Of a stretch of 64,000 nt of DNA, positions 31,916-44,156 are shown one piece after another. Made by a program: the position numbers and the translations under genes. The stretch comes from Cardiocondyla obscurior (Eukaryota > Arthropoda > Insecta > Hymenoptera > Formicidae). Location of the stretch: the NCBI RefSeq assembly GCF_019399895.1, contig NW_027228801.1, positions 62,001-126,000 on the forward strand, given 5' to 3'. The notes below the pieces were generated by a model. The model was not told the origin of the DNA, did not search any database, and saw only the letters and a program-made list of their open reading frames with translations. Position 1 is the stretch's first letter. Each line of letters starts with the position of its first letter.

Positions 31916-32470
31916 GGACAGACATATATGCTGCTCGAACCTGGCGTTTCGTCTGTTCTTTCCGCATACACCACGTGCTGTCTGTTCTTTCCGTATAAAC
32001 CGCGAACAATAATATATTCACGTGCACCGTGCGCCGACATAGCGTTTAAATGTAATGAAGTAAAAGTCATTTAGTAATGACATATTTTGAAAGAAAATAT
32101 GTTTACTATTTACTTAAACTGAAATTAAAATTAAAATAATTTTAAAATGTTTAACATAAAATTTATTTTGTTACATTTTATTTTTATATTTAATGTATTA
32201 TGATTTAAGATGATTTATCATCAATTTAAAGTAAAATTAATAATTTATATATTAAAATGGCCATGTAATAATACTGACGGTACTGTCTTGAGAAAAACTA
32301 TAAAGCAGTACTCACACAAATTCGCTCAACTGTTTCTTGGATTTGTGTGTGTGTTGCTTCGCGATTTTCAATTGTTAAACATGCTACGATTGTTTGTCAC
32401 TTTTCGTGGTTTTGCGAAGCGAAGCGAATGCGAAGTGATTATTGTGACAGTGAATTATAGTAATAACGAA
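31916..32470. other. AT-rich 5' part of the mariner-type element
   Basis: Non-coding sequence between the Kolobok-1 insertion and the transposase start. It contains a short repeated motif CTGTTCTTTCCG (31952-31965 and 31979-31992). Confidence 0.5.
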
Positions 32471-33502
32471 ATGGCTCCAATCTTGTGCTCAGAAATTCGA
32501 GGACGAATTGTCGGATAGTAGCAGGCGGGAAGATCAGTAGCAGAAATTGCTGCTGATATTCCTTGCTCTGAACCTACTGTTCGACGATGGATACGACGAT
32601 TTATTAAAGACGGGGATCATGCTTTGCATGATTATTGTACAGAAAATCGTCGTCCTCGGATTACTACAGCAGAAGAGGACGAGACCATCGTCGCTCGCGT
32701 TGTGGATCGTCCTTTTGGCACCGTCAAAGAGGCGATCAACGCAGCGGAAGTTCGAGTGTCCGCGAGTACCGCCCGGCGACGTTTAAACGAAGCCGGGCTA
32801 TACTGCTATCGTCCCGCCCACAAAATTCCGTTGACTCCTGGTCATCAGGAGCAACGGATCGCGTTTGCGTTAGAGAATTTAGCGACGAGCCGTGCGGAGT
32901 GGGAATCCACGATATGGACCGATGAAAAGGTCTTCGTATCGTGTGATGACCACAGGCCACACGTATGGCGTCCAAAAGAGCAACGGTTGAACCTGAATCA
33001 CGTTGTGCCTCTCCACAGAAGTGGAAGGAAATCGTGTGCGATGTGGGGATGGGTATCCGGTACTGCAATCGGAGAATTGGTACACATTCCTGAGAGAATG
33101 AACTCGACAGTGTATATTCGCATACTGGAAGAAGTTCTTCTTCCTTCAGTACGCGCAATATACCCTGAAGAGGATATGCCAATTATCCGATTAGTGCAGG
33201 ATAATTCCGCTGTCCATACATCACGTGAAACACAAGCGTGGTTTCGGGATCATCCCGAGATTCTTTTGATCGACTGGCCAGCTCGTTCGCCCGATTTAAA
33301 TTTAATAGAGAACGTTTGGGCGCGAATGGTTCAGCGATGGGAACCACGAAGGGATAGGACGATAGCAGCATTGGTCGACCATGCGAAGGAAGTTTGGGAA
33401 GGACTTCGGTTCCAACCAGACTTTCTCGCAAACTTGATTGATTCGATTTCTAATCGTCTCAATCAAGTGATCGATCGGTCCGGATACTGGACAGATTATT
33501 GA
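32471..33502 (+). pseudogene. Tc1/mariner transposase, D35E type, with TAG TAG near the N-terminus
   Basis: The frame starts at the ATG at 32471 (MAPILCSEIRGRIVG) and is interrupted at once by two adjacent stops, TAGTAG (32516-32521). It then runs open to TGA at 33502. A helix-turn-helix region (SVAEIAADIPCSEPTVRRW) precedes the catalytic residues: Asp in IWTDEKVF, Asp in LVQDNSAVHTS and Glu in SPDLNLIENVWARM. By my count 35 residues separate the last two, unlike the 34 of the Tc1 copy at the left edge. Total length ~343 codons is typical. Apart from the double stop it looks intact. Confidence 0.85.
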
Positions 33503-33587
33503 GGTCTTCCTCCGCAGCTTCGCCCACGAACAGCCCTTTTCAGAGCCGACAAATATTTACGATTGATCGGCCTACTCAGGATATCAA

Positions 33588-33705
33588 ATTGTCTTTCTCA
33601 AGACATAAAAAATTCAAACTGTCTTTTTCAAGACAACATTAAAAGTTTTACTTGTCTTTTTCAAGACAGCGGCCGGAATTATAAATTGTCTTTTTCAAGA
33701 CAAGA
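33588..33705. repeat. Cluster of four 16-bp hairpins
   Basis: TGTCTTTYTCAAGACA occurs at 33590, 33620, 33653 and 33687, each a perfect or near-perfect hairpin, with 14-18 bp between copies. One further copy is in the MITE at about 26957. It lies downstream of the transposase, inside the right part of the mariner-type element. Confidence 0.75.
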
Positions 33706-34051
33706 TTGAATTTAAAATATTAATTTTATTAATTAAACATATTTTTTTTCAGGGATAAGATTCAAAAAATTTGTTATCTCGGCGCTTCGCGGCTTCGCGG
33801 CACACGTGCGCGCACGCCGCCGTCGGCGCAGATCGGAGAGACTAGTGTACCGCCGAACGCTATCTCTGGTGGCCCGTGTACATACATTCACTGTCAGAAA
33901 TGGCATTCGTTGTGCTACGACGGCGGCTAGCGTACGTGATCTTGGCGTGATGTGCGTCGAATCTCATACAAAGCGCGCGCGTAGAAGTGTCGCGGAGCAC
34001 CGGTTACAGAGGACTGAGAGGGAACGCGGCCTACTACACCTCTCCGCACTC

Positions 34052-37000
34052 TAGTGATGGATTCGAGACAAGCCAAGACAAGAATCGAATGTTCTTGTCT
34101 TGTCTTGACATTTTTCAATCAAGAATTATTACAGTCTTGATCTCGACAGTAAATTTCTTGTCTTGATTCTTGATTCTTGCAAGATTCTTGCAAGATTCTT
34201 GATACTTATTATAATATCGATGAATTTTTATTTACATCTTAATTTTCAAGTTAAAAATTTTATTGTATAAAAATTTATTATGTAGTATTATTGCGCAATA
34301 TAATATACCTATTACTTTCATATTAAAATAAAACTACAATTTTTCTGCATACGTTCCTGTCTGGGTACTACATTTAGCGCGTTAGCGCGAGACACTCTTT
34401 TATCTCGCTGTCTTTTGCACAATGATCGGTGAATGTTAAAACAAATGAAGCAGTGATGCTGGCAACAGCCTGGTAACATTTGCACACCATCAGTCTGATA
34501 CGGAACGTGTTAATGCTTGGCGATACCCGTGAACCCGTGATAGTGATAAAAAAGTTACTCGTAGCAATTTTATCATGGACGAACAAAGAAATCTGTCCAA
34601 AAAGAGAAACATTGATGAAAGTAAGTATTAAACTTAACAGCAGCTTGCACAAAAAAAATATATAAATATAGATACATAGATAATATATTATATACAATTA
34701 TATACATATAATTACAATTGATTAATTAATACAAAAATTATTTAATTAAAATAAAATTTATTTTCCGACTTTTCCGCTAATTCTAAATTATAACAAATAT
34801 TTATATATAATTTATTTAGTGAATGAACCATCAGAACCATCTATTCCCGATGATTTCGAGACTGAAGAGTCAGTAGAGTTACTAGAAAGTGCCTCAACAT
34901 CAAGTGGGACTATAAGTGTAGCAAATGCAAAAAAAAGTAAAACAAAGTTTGCCAATTACTTTGAGATCACAAAATTGATTGATAAACATTGTTCCCGAAA
35001 TGATAAAGTTGCTACATGTAAATTGTGCAAGAAAAAAAATCAAAACGTACAAATAAAAATGAAAAATTCCAATACGTCAGGAATTCAAAGACATTTGGCA
35101 AATTTTCACAAAAAAGAATATTTTGAAATCAATCAGAATCAGAGACAAAACTCGTCAAATATTACAAAGTATTTTTCATCTGAAGTATTGAAGGTATAAA
35201 GTAACTTTTATTTTTATTAAAGATTAAAATATTTTTTATTTTTATATATTTATTTATATATTTATTGATAAGTATATGTTTTTATAATTTATATTTTCAT
35301 TGTTTAATTTTTATATTTATTTCTATTTAAAGTTATTTTTATTGTAAAAATTATATTACCATATAAACTTTATATAAAAATGTTTCAGAATCGTCTAATT
35401 CTATTAACATGATGTTAACAATTTTGCCTTGTATATATGATTTATGTATAAAGTTATATTATTTTCAATTTTTAATTATTTTTAGCCGTCAACAACCAAA
35501 GAATATTCTCAAGAAAAATTCAATTCTTTACTTGTGGAATTAGTGGCAAGAAAGCATCTACCATTTAGTTTTTTCGATGACGAATTTACTAAATCTGTAT
35601 TTGAGTACATAAATCCTCGTCTAAAAGTACCTCAAAGAAAAGCAATGCGCAGTTTAATTTTGAATACATTTTCTATTATGCAGAAATCAGTTTTTAAAAT
35701 TTTAAACAACAATCAGTCTCAGTTTAGTTTTACTATTGATGGATGGACGTCAGTAGCAAATAAATCGTTTTATGGAATAACTATCCATTTCATTGATGAT
35801 GAGTGGAATCTGCAGTCAATCGTGCTCGATTTTGTTCTATCTCATGGCAAACACACGGGAAAAGATATTGCATATATTTTCAAAAATACAATTATGCAAA
35901 ATAATTTGTCCATAGCAAATAATATCATTGGAATTACTGTAGATAATGCTTCAGCTAATACGAAATTTATTTATGAATTAGCTGCGTTATTGCCAAATAT
36001 AGATGTTAATGATCAACACTTCAGATGTTTCGCTCATGTAATTAATCTTGCAGTTCAGGATATTATGTCCATGTTAAAAATAAGTAATCAAAATGATACA
36101 GATAATGAATTAGATGATAATGAACATGATGATATTGATGATTTTGAAGATACATCTACATCGGTCAATAAATTGCGTAGTCTCCTTTCAAAAATAAAAA
36201 ACTCTGAAAATTTAAGCTTAAAATTACGTGGATTTTGTGAAATTGTTAGTTTAAAATATAGCAATCCTGTGATGGATGTTAGAACACGATGGAATTCAAC
36301 GGCTGATATGCTTGCATATTGTTTACATTTAAAACCAGCCCTTGAAATGTTTTGTGACAATATCGAAAATGTAAAGCATCTAAAATTGTTAAATGAGGAT
36401 TGGTTACTTATTAAAAAAGTTTATGTTTTTCTCCACGATTTCAAAGAATTTAGTACTATTTTAGGTGGAGAAAAATATGTAACCCTACCGAAAGTTTTGA
36501 TCGGTTTCAATTTATTGGTTGATAAAATTGAAAAAACCATTTTTAATTTAGATTCAAAACTAGATCGAACGCAATTAGATAAAACGCTATTGTTAGCTTT
36601 ACAAGCAGGAAGGGACAAGATGTTAAAACATTATATTAAAACTAATTGGATTTATTGCATAATCCTTATTCTTGATCCCAGGCATAAATTAGAAACGTTT
36701 AGAAAAACTTCATGGGGAAACGAGTTATTTGAAAGTTCGAAGCAGAAGTTTGAAAATATTTAAAAAAAAAAATATTACATACCTAAGGCACAGTTTCAAG
36801 AAAATGATTCTGATTCGAATGAAGCCAAACAAATGTATTGCAGCGATGCTTGTTCAGAATTAAGTAATGATGCGATCGATTTTAATATGCTATTCGAAAA
36901 GCATTCTGAGCAACAATTAGATCTAATTGATGATTGGAAATACGAAATAGAGTCTTATTCCAATGAAAAACGAATCGATTATAAAGAAGACATCCTTGAG

Positions 37001-37492
37001 TGGTGGAAAAAAAATAATGCTCGATATCCATGCCTATCTCGAATGGCCCGTGACTTTTTATCTATTCCTGTTACATCAGTTCCAGCAGAAAGATTATTTT
37101 CCAGAGCGGCAATTTGTATACGTAAACATAGAAACAAATTGAATGAAGATTCTGCTAGAAGTCAATTATGTCTGCAATCTTGGTTCACTTGCGATTTGAA
37201 TGACAAAATTCGCTCTAATTTGTAAATAGTTTATCATATTATAAAAAAATATTTTTATTTAATTACTCCGTTTTATATTATAAAATTGTAATACGTATTT
37301 TTAAATATATGTATAACTGCATAATTTCTGTTTTCAAGAATCAAGAATCTTGTTTGATTTTTCTTGAGCTTGAAGCAACAAATCTTGTCTTGTCTCGATT
37401 TTATCAAGTATTAAAAATTGGTTTTCTTGTCTTGAAAAATCAAGACAAGACAAGAAAAAATCTTGAAATTCTTGTCTTGACGTCCATCACTA
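34052..37492 (+). mobile_element. hAT transposon, 3.4 kb
   Basis: Terminal repeats TAGTGATGGA and TCCATCACTA with an 8-bp target duplication CCGCACTC (34044-34051, 37493-37500), as expected for hAT. Subterminal sequence is rich in CAAGAATCAAG/CTTGATTCTTG inverted motifs. It holds one three-exon transposase gene. Confidence 0.95.
34575..37225 (+). pseudogene. hAT transposase with BED finger, one in-frame stop
   Basis: Three exons in matching phase: 34575-34620 (ATG; donor GTAAGT), 34820-35193 and 35486-37225. Exon 2 encodes a BED-type zinc finger (CKLCKKKN then HLANFH). Exon 3 holds the RNase-H-like core (FTIDGWTSVANKSFYG, GITVDNASAN, FRCFAHVINLAVQD) and the C-terminal hAT dimerisation region (ILEWWKKN...PVTSVPAERLFS). 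The expected length is ~719 residues. A single TAA at 36761-36763, next to a run of A, breaks exon 3. The element may have died recently. Confidence 0.88.
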
Positions 37493-37581
37493 CCGCACTC
37501 GGCGGCCGAGAGTGGAGGAAGTCACGTACTCCAGCCGCCGTCGCCGCTCGTCGCAGCAAATGCCATATCTACTTTTCAGTG

Positions 37582-37734
37582 TACACTCGCATACACTATC
37601 TAAATATAATTCTTATTTTCGTTTATTTACGCACATATATAATAGTCTTCCATATGAGCGGCGTAAAAAACTTGCATTTAATTAAAATATGTATTTTATT
37701 TATTAAATGTTAGTTGTTTTTAAAATGTTTTAAT
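37582..37734. other. AT-rich spacer
   Basis: No gene or repeat recognised. Confidence 0.4.
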
Positions 37735-38067
37735 TTGCCATTGTGTCCAAAGCTTAATGCAATGAATTAGTGCAATTTACATTTGAATATTGGCTCTGGA
37801 AATTTATTCGCTTAATTTGACACGGCCCTATCCCAATAAATAGGATTAAATTCTTTCATTAAAAAAGAGCCATTGAACGCACAGGTTTTCAGAATTCGTT
37901 ATAGTGACTCTACGAGCCACTGATCCAAACACAAAACCGTGGCACGTGCGCTCTATTAGCAACGGTACGATCCGTTCGTACTAGCAGCTAAATGTTGTTT
38001 TGTTCTGCCTACCCGTAACTTTCCAACACTTCCGAAATTCATAGTCATTCGGGTTTTGGACGTAACA
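37735..38067 (+). mobile_element. LTR-2.5 copy 3, 3' fragment
   Basis: Diverged match to the last ~330 bp of LTR-2.5 (ACGGCCCTATCCCA...AGAGCCATTGAACGC), ending GGACGTAACA at 38067. It abuts a MITE that lacks its left end, suggesting it inserted there. Confidence 0.6.
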
Positions 38068-38355
38068 TCATTTTGTAAAATTCTCAACTGTTATTGAGAA
38101 AAGAATTAATTTGTCTAGTATAAGAGCGACGAAAAAGCTGCGGGTGAGTGAGCGCCACAAGCGAATAGTTTAACAATGGCGCAGTCGCCTGTCGCGCTTA
38201 TTCACTCGCAGTTTTCATGTCGCTCTTACGCTAGACAAATTAATTTCTTTCTCAATAACGATTGAGAATTTTACAAAATTGTATAGGACTTTTTTACTTA
38301 ATTTCCAATATTTATCTAAATCCGCGGTATGGTCCATTTGAGGTGGAACACCCTG
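38068..38355. mobile_element. Hairpin MITE, left end missing
   Basis: A central dyad (ATAAGAGCGACGAAAAAGCTG and its inverse CTCTTACGC) is flanked by TCTCAACTGTTATTGAG and its inverse. The right end is AGGTGGAACACCCTG next to TA. Same family as 39985-41602. Confidence 0.7.
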
Positions 38356-39984
38356 TATATACAAACCGATTCAAAATAAGTAATGTCTATGAAAGAACAT
38401 GTTTTTAAGCCAATTCTAAACCCATTTTTCTTCTTTAAAATTTTTAATCTACGGTTTCGTTTCCGAGTAATAAAATTGAATAGTTACTCACTGATTGGGT
38501 ACACATAATAGGTAGGGATAGGTAGGGACGGTGTAACGAACGCAGCCACAAGAAGAAGGCTCCGGCACATTGGATATTTAATTTTCACATGCACATTGTT
38601 GATAATTGTTTGCGCTTTTCATATATTTGTCATACAACAAAGATGCAAATACATTCTTTGAACATATTGTTTAAAATACATAATTTATTTTTATATTTAA
38701 TTCTTAAATAATAAACTTGAATAATAATACTAATACATGTATATTTTATTTCTACACATCTCTATCAAAACATGTTACATTAATTTTATTGGGTATTCGA
38801 GACATAGGAGAACTGTCCATTTGCAATACAAAAATAATAACAGTAAGTATCCACATAAAGAACTAAAAACAATATGAATGTATAACATATAAGTATCAGT
38901 ATTTTTATATTTAGATTTGAAATTAATATTAAACATATATATAACATGTAAATTAGTTTAAAATTAACCTTATAAATAAATTTGTAGCCGAAATAAAACA
39001 TGCCCATTCCGCAGAACTCTAATGGCCGAAGTGATATTTGCAAAAGAAACTGATAAATCTGTATTATAATATCATTTTGTTAATACTTGACAAAAACGGA
39101 CTCAGCTTCAATGACCTTAATCTTGATATATGATATCAAAGTTATTATGCTCTGTTTTTTTTAAACATTTTAATATCAACCGCTGATTATAAAAAAAAAA
39201 AAATATACAAAGTATTCTTAAATTTATTGTTTGCAAACTGGTAGAATTTAATAAAATAAACCAAGAAGCACGATACTGTTTTGTATTGTTTATCAAAAAA
39301 CACGGTAACATCTTGTGTCAAGGGTACGCGCAGTGAAACAATTACGTATCATTTCTGCGAGTTGCCGAGTTGTCGACTGTTGAAATTATCATATCTCAAT
39401 AACGGCTAAAGCGATAGAATTCTAAGTAAGCCCAGTAAAAAGCTTGGGATCGATTTTAAAAACAAAAGTGTGTTTGATATTGTTGTACATAATTTAGAAT
39501 CTGAGATATGATGATGTAAAGTCAAAAATGTGAAATTTTCGTTATTGTCAATATTGTCGCTCGGGAAAAGCGAAGTGTTACGTTCAGCGCGGCAGAATAA
39601 AATGCTAGAAATTGAATCTTTTTTTTTTCTTTTCTTACTTCCTCTTTTTTTCTTTATAATATTATTAAAATTACTGACTATTATACTTGTCCGTCTGTAT
39701 GATTATTATCGGTGGCCCGATCGGGATCGTCACTGCCGCGATTACCACACCATCGGTAATCTGCCCAATTATTGTGATCACCATGCAGTCCGTAATGTCA
39801 CAGATTACCTTTATCATGATTATCATGCGATTGATCACGTTGAGTGGTGTGTGTAGAATAAAATTGTAGTTTTGCTCATGCGCGATCTACCGGAATGCGC
39901 ATACTGAAGCGCTCGAGAGCGCTCACTCAAGTCTCAGATATCGTAACTATCAGCTGTATTACTTTTCTTATTAAAGCACTTATA
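38356..39984. other. AT-rich region without a supported gene
   Basis: Short frames only, none with a recognisable domain. It includes a poly-T/pyrimidine tract near 39615-39660 and a stretch of repeated ATTATC/GATAAT motifs at about 39695-39835. No transposon ends identified. Confidence 0.5.
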
Positions 39985-41602
39985 CAGGGTGTCCCGCCTC
40001 AAGTGTACACCATCGCGGATTTAGAAAGATATTGGAAATATAAGTAAAAAAGTTCTATATTATTTTAGGAAATTCTCAATTGTTATTGAGAAAAAAATTA
40101 AAATGTATAAAATTGTAACGGTGCACCCGGCGATGCACCGTTCCGGCCACGACATCGGCCAGCCGCCGGACACAACACCGTCCGGCGGAGATTCGGGGCG
40201 CGGTGCGCCCCAAACATTATATTTTTAACAGCCAAAAACGCGAGGTATAACGGCAGTGTACTCGCAGCCGTTCCGCGGCTAAGTCCATCCGCGGACTTAG
40301 CCGAGATATCCTGAACGCCGCCGAACCGCGCCGTCGACGCCGAAACTCGTCGTTTCCGAGCGCGCCGCTTTCCGGGGCATCGGCGCCACGCGTCGGGATA
40401 CGTCACAAGCCCCGCTGAGCCCCGGAGACCCGGCGTCATCCCTTTTTATGTATAAAAAGACGATGTCGGGACTCAGTAGCACCGTCTTCATCCGTTTGCT
40501 TTCGAGCGAACACGATCCTCTCCTAGAGCACGAACCACGGGGTGAAGTAATCTTCGTCTTGGCCAGGAACTTCTGGCGCTCACAATCCGCTCGTTCCAGT
40601 TTATCGTTTTGCACGACTAGCTCGTGGGGTGGAGCGCACTCCGCCTCCTTCGAGGACTCTCGATCCTACGTCTGCGATCCGAATAAACCGGAACACCAAA
40701 ATCCTGTTCGCACCGTCGTGATCCTCGGGGTGGAGTGCTCTCCGCCTCGGCCGAGTACTCTCTGGCTAAACGACACTGGTCAAGGTGCATCCACGATCCA
40801 AGATCTATCGATTATTCGCGACCGACACCTCGACAAAATATTTGTAATCGCGCACCTACCGAACCGCGGCCTCCATACAATTGTTACGCGAGCCACGCCC
40901 GCCGTTCCGCGCCCGCGTCCCGTGTACCGCCGATCCTACCGGAAGGATCTCCCATTGATCCACGTTCGACCGCAATCCGCGCCGATAACCACGCCCACTG
41001 ATATGCGACACCCACCGTGCCTGTCGTGGGGCATCCGCGACCATCCGCAAACTTTATTATAGCGCACGCGATCTATCGATTGTAATCTGCGAACATCCGC
41101 GTAATCTGTACCTAGCGTCCATCTCGAATTATCTGTTTTATCACGTATTTATATTGGCGTCGTTTTACCAAGCGCACATCTATTTTAATTAGTAATAAAT
41201 TCTATTCTTTTATTTAACAGTTCTGTCTCGGTGCATTCGGACCTATTTAAATCGAATCCTGCATTCCCGACGAGCGCCCCAGGCTCGCTAGCCCGACATT
41301 CGATAACGCGACGAAGTCAGGTCGTTTCAAAATGTATAAGAGTAAGAGCGACAAGGAAGCTGCGCGTGAGTGAGCACAACAGGCGAATGGTTAGGAATGA
41401 CGCCGTCGCCTGTTGTGCTCACTCACGCAGTTTCTTTGTCGCTTTTACTCCTATACATTTTATACATTTTTACTTTTTTTTTCTCAATAACGGTTGAGAA
41501 TTTTCTAAAATGGTATAGAACTAAAATGATATAAAAATTTTACTTATATTTCCAATATCTTTCTAAATCTTCGGTGGTGTATACTTGAGGTGGGACACCC
41601 TG
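39985..41602. mobile_element. Hairpin MITE (TACAGGGTGTCCC ends) carrying a solo LTR
   Basis: Ends CAGGGTGTCCCGCCTCAAG and CTTGAGGTGGGACACCCTG with TA on both sides (39983-39984, 41603-41604). The centre is a dyad of TAAGAGCGACAAGGAAGCTG and its inverse. LTR-D copy 1 sits inside at 40114-41332. Without it the MITE is about 400 bp. Confidence 0.8.
40114..41332 (+). mobile_element. LTR-D copy 1, solo LTR of ~1.2 kb
   Basis: Starts TGTAACGGTGCACCCGG and ends GGTCGTTTCAAAA. It matches, inverted, 58967-60240. It contains TATGTATAAAAAG (about 40447) as a likely TATA box and two AATAAA signals near 41150-41210. There is no internal retroelement sequence and no clean target duplication. The parent family is unknown; TG/CA ends and promoter layout suggest an LTR. 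Confidence 0.65.
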
Positions 41603-41616
41603 TATATTCGTGAATA

Positions 41617-41990
41617 CAGGGTGTTTCAGATCAGTGGACTTTACCGTAAATAGTAGGTAAAACTAATTGAGACAAGACGAAAAGTCCTTTACTATTTTGA
41701 AAAGTTCTTAATTGTTATTAAAAAAAAAATAAATTTATATACGCGTAAGAGCGACAAAAAAGCGTGGGCTGAGTGAACGCGACAGACGACGGTGCTATTT
41801 CTAGTTATTCGCCTGTCGTGCTCATTCACGCGCAGCTTCCTTGTCGCTCTTACGCCTATACATGTTAAATATTTTAATTTTTTTCTCGAAAACTATTGAG
41901 AATTTTTCAAAATGGTAAAGGACTTTTCGTTTTGTTTCGATTAGTTATACTTACCATTTACGGTAAAGTCCACTGATCTGAAATACCCTG
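41617..41990. mobile_element. 374-bp hairpin MITE
   Basis: Ends CAGGGTGTTTCAGATCAGTG and CACTGATCTGAAATACCCTG are flanked by TA. The interior carries GGTAAAACTAATTGAGAC and its inverse, and a central TAAGAGCGACAAAAAAGC dyad shared with the neighbouring MITEs. Confidence 0.85.
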
Positions 41991-42068
41991 TATATAGACG
42001 AATTATTTCTATTTTGAAACTCCATCCACTGCACCAGTAACCTTATCAAAGCTCAACAACATATATAT

Positions 42069-42365
42069 TGTTAAGCCAAAACAAGAAAAACCGGGGACGA
42101 CTCCGCAAACACACTTTGCACTTACTTTGTTCTTTCACTCACTTGCGGCACTCGCGCACCGCGAAGGAACAACACGGGTTTACAAAAGAACGGAACGATT
42201 TAATTAAATAACAAAAGAGTACAAGGCATGACGTCTACACCATACAACGTCACGAGCAAGACTGACAGATAATTACAATAAACAATCTTCATTTTCTAGC
42301 AACGGGAAACCGAGATCCTCGAGCGAGCTCACAGCTTCATGCCGTTCCGTGTACCGAGCGTAACA
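42069..42365. mobile_element. 297-bp solo LTR
   Basis: Starts TGTTAAGCC and ends GAGCGTAACA, with the target duplication ATAT (42065-42068, 42366-42369). No other copy in the window and no coding content. Confidence 0.7.
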
Positions 42366-42369
42366 ATAT

Positions 42370-44156
42370 GTTCATCGTAAACATCACACCCAAGTGGTAG
42401 TTTCAATTATAAAAATTAGTATTAGAGTTAATTTAATAAACTGATTTTTTGTCGGATCACTGCCAATTTCGTTTTTTTTTCTTTAAAGAAATACCCTTCA
42501 TTAAAAATATTAATTAATAAAATAAGCAATTTTATTAAAAAATGACCTAAATTGCCTTCACTTTTGCAAATTCAAGAAGAACTAGCAACCAGTAAACTCG
42601 CCTTACGACAAAGAATTTGACCATGAGCGTTATTCATTCGATAATTAATTTCGACGACGCGTCTTAAGTTATATTTCATTTGCCGGAACGGTGTTTTTAG
42701 CTTCGCGATATTTCGATGCTATCGTAGCTTATTTGTTTGGTTTGTCGGTCTCCTTGGACCACCTATTGTTCACCGCGTCTCGTTTTCTGCCGAAGTCAGT
42801 TTAATCCAGTTTGAACTGAATATTTCGCTAACTTCGCTTTGTTTTTGCCGCCCGGGTTCCGACAAACCTAGGCTCCGTACCGCGAAAGATAGACCAGTTT
42901 CGCTCGAACTCCGATACCACTCGTATCGACAGCTAGCCTTCATTTAGCTCTTTCTTTCGCGTTCATAATCGCGGGTTTTTTGTCGTCACCGTGTTAAACC
43001 GATTTGCACGAACGTCGCCTATCGAATTAAATTGCTACTTAGTTCATTTTCTTTCAATTCACGTTGCTGCCCGAATTGCAAGGACTCGCGTCCGCGGTGA
43101 ACACTGGCTCGCGTCCAAAATCTTCGTCGTCCGCGGCAAGATTTCCGTCGGGTAAGCTGGGCCAAGGAAGATCTCCGATTGTATACGTGTCTCCAATTCT
43201 TGCATTCGGGAAATTCGTAACCGAATTTCTTTTGTTGCTGTATTTTTTTTTTGTTGTCAAATATATTTGAACTTTTTAGTATTATTATCTTGCTGTGTCC
43301 GTTCTCAAAATTCTGCGTTTGCTTTGCTTCCGTTTTCCTTCGCCTATCGCGTACCGCGTCAAACTCATTGCTAAGCAAATTTTATTTGAAACGTGCGTAA
43401 TCACGCAAGATCGCGCACAAGCGTTAAAGAGGCGTTTTGCGTTTACTAATTAATAAATCAAATAATTAATTGAGACACTAAAACTGAAATTCCTCATTTA
43501 ACTGAAATAGAAAAATTCCATAGAAAAAAACTATAATAATTGAAAAACGACGCTCCAATTTTGCAATTAACTAAATCATTAATTAAAATGCGGTCAACAC
43601 CGTCGAATTCACATTTCTCAATCTACTAACAACGTAAGTAGCAAATATCGCGAATTGCGAATTCAACCAATTAATTAGCGATAATTACAAATTAATACTT
43701 AAGAATTTCGTGATTAAGTAAGGGACTAGTAGCATTATAAGCGGGTTTTGAACCATGGAATGTCAGGGGGTGTTGGGACAGGGAAATCCATGGGTGAGGG
43801 GGGCAAGGAAAGGAGAGAAGCTTGTTGGTAAGGGGGTGCGGGAAAAGGAAAAGTTTTGGGGGTAAAAGAGCACGGGGAAGGGGAAAAGGCTTGTGAGCGC
43901 GGAGGTGCGAGGAAGGAGGGTGTCGCTGCGGATGAAAAATGGCGCGAGTCTAACCGCGAGGGAAGCCGTTCACCGCCACCGCCTGCCGCCCGCCATCGAC
44001 GCGCACTTTGCGAGCCCGCCACCGACGCACATTTTTGAAAAGCCAAGTTTTGGGGGCCACCTGTCACCGACGCGTATGTTTGCGGGCTCATTGCACACTT
44101 TTTGGGCGTCTACTACCACCATAACCGCGCACTTTTAAACAATCGCACATACACAT
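42370..44156. other. Mixed-composition region, no supported gene
   Basis: Contains an AT-rich part and a purine-rich part (about 43740-43920). A minus-strand frame at 43378-43019 has no domain I recognise and is Arg/Lys-rich. I list no gene. Confidence 0.45.

Larger units (their letters stand above)
17579..33882 (+). mobile_element. Tc1/mariner-type element split by Kolobok-1
   Basis: The left inverted repeat begins TGTACACGGACCACCAGAG at 17579. Its inverted partner ends at 33882 (minus strand TGTACACGGGCCACCAGAG). The repeats stay similar for about 60 bp and more loosely beyond. Both are bordered by TA (17577-17578 and 33883-33884). Without the 14-kb TTAA insertion (17866-31915) the element is about 2.3 kb and holds one D35E transposase (32471-33502). 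Confidence 0.75.
33889..37581. mobile_element. Inverted-repeat (MITE-like) element split by hAT
   Basis: The left end begins CACTGTCAGAAATGGCATTCG and the right end inverted begins CACTGAAAAGTAGATATGGC. Both continue into a related GC-rich GACGGCGGCT...GTACGTGA segment. Removing the hAT element joins two halves of a ~240-bp foldback. The ends are diverged, so the boundary is approximate. Confidence 0.5.

Noticed and set aside
39530..39856. + strand ORF with a hydrophobic segment and His/Tyr-Asp repeats
   Set aside because: Composition follows simple AT-rich and ATTATC-type repeats; no known domain or supporting context.
43019..43378. Minus-strand Arg/Lys-rich ORF of 119 codons
   Set aside because: No domain, no splice signals, overlapping frames on both strands; likely chance.
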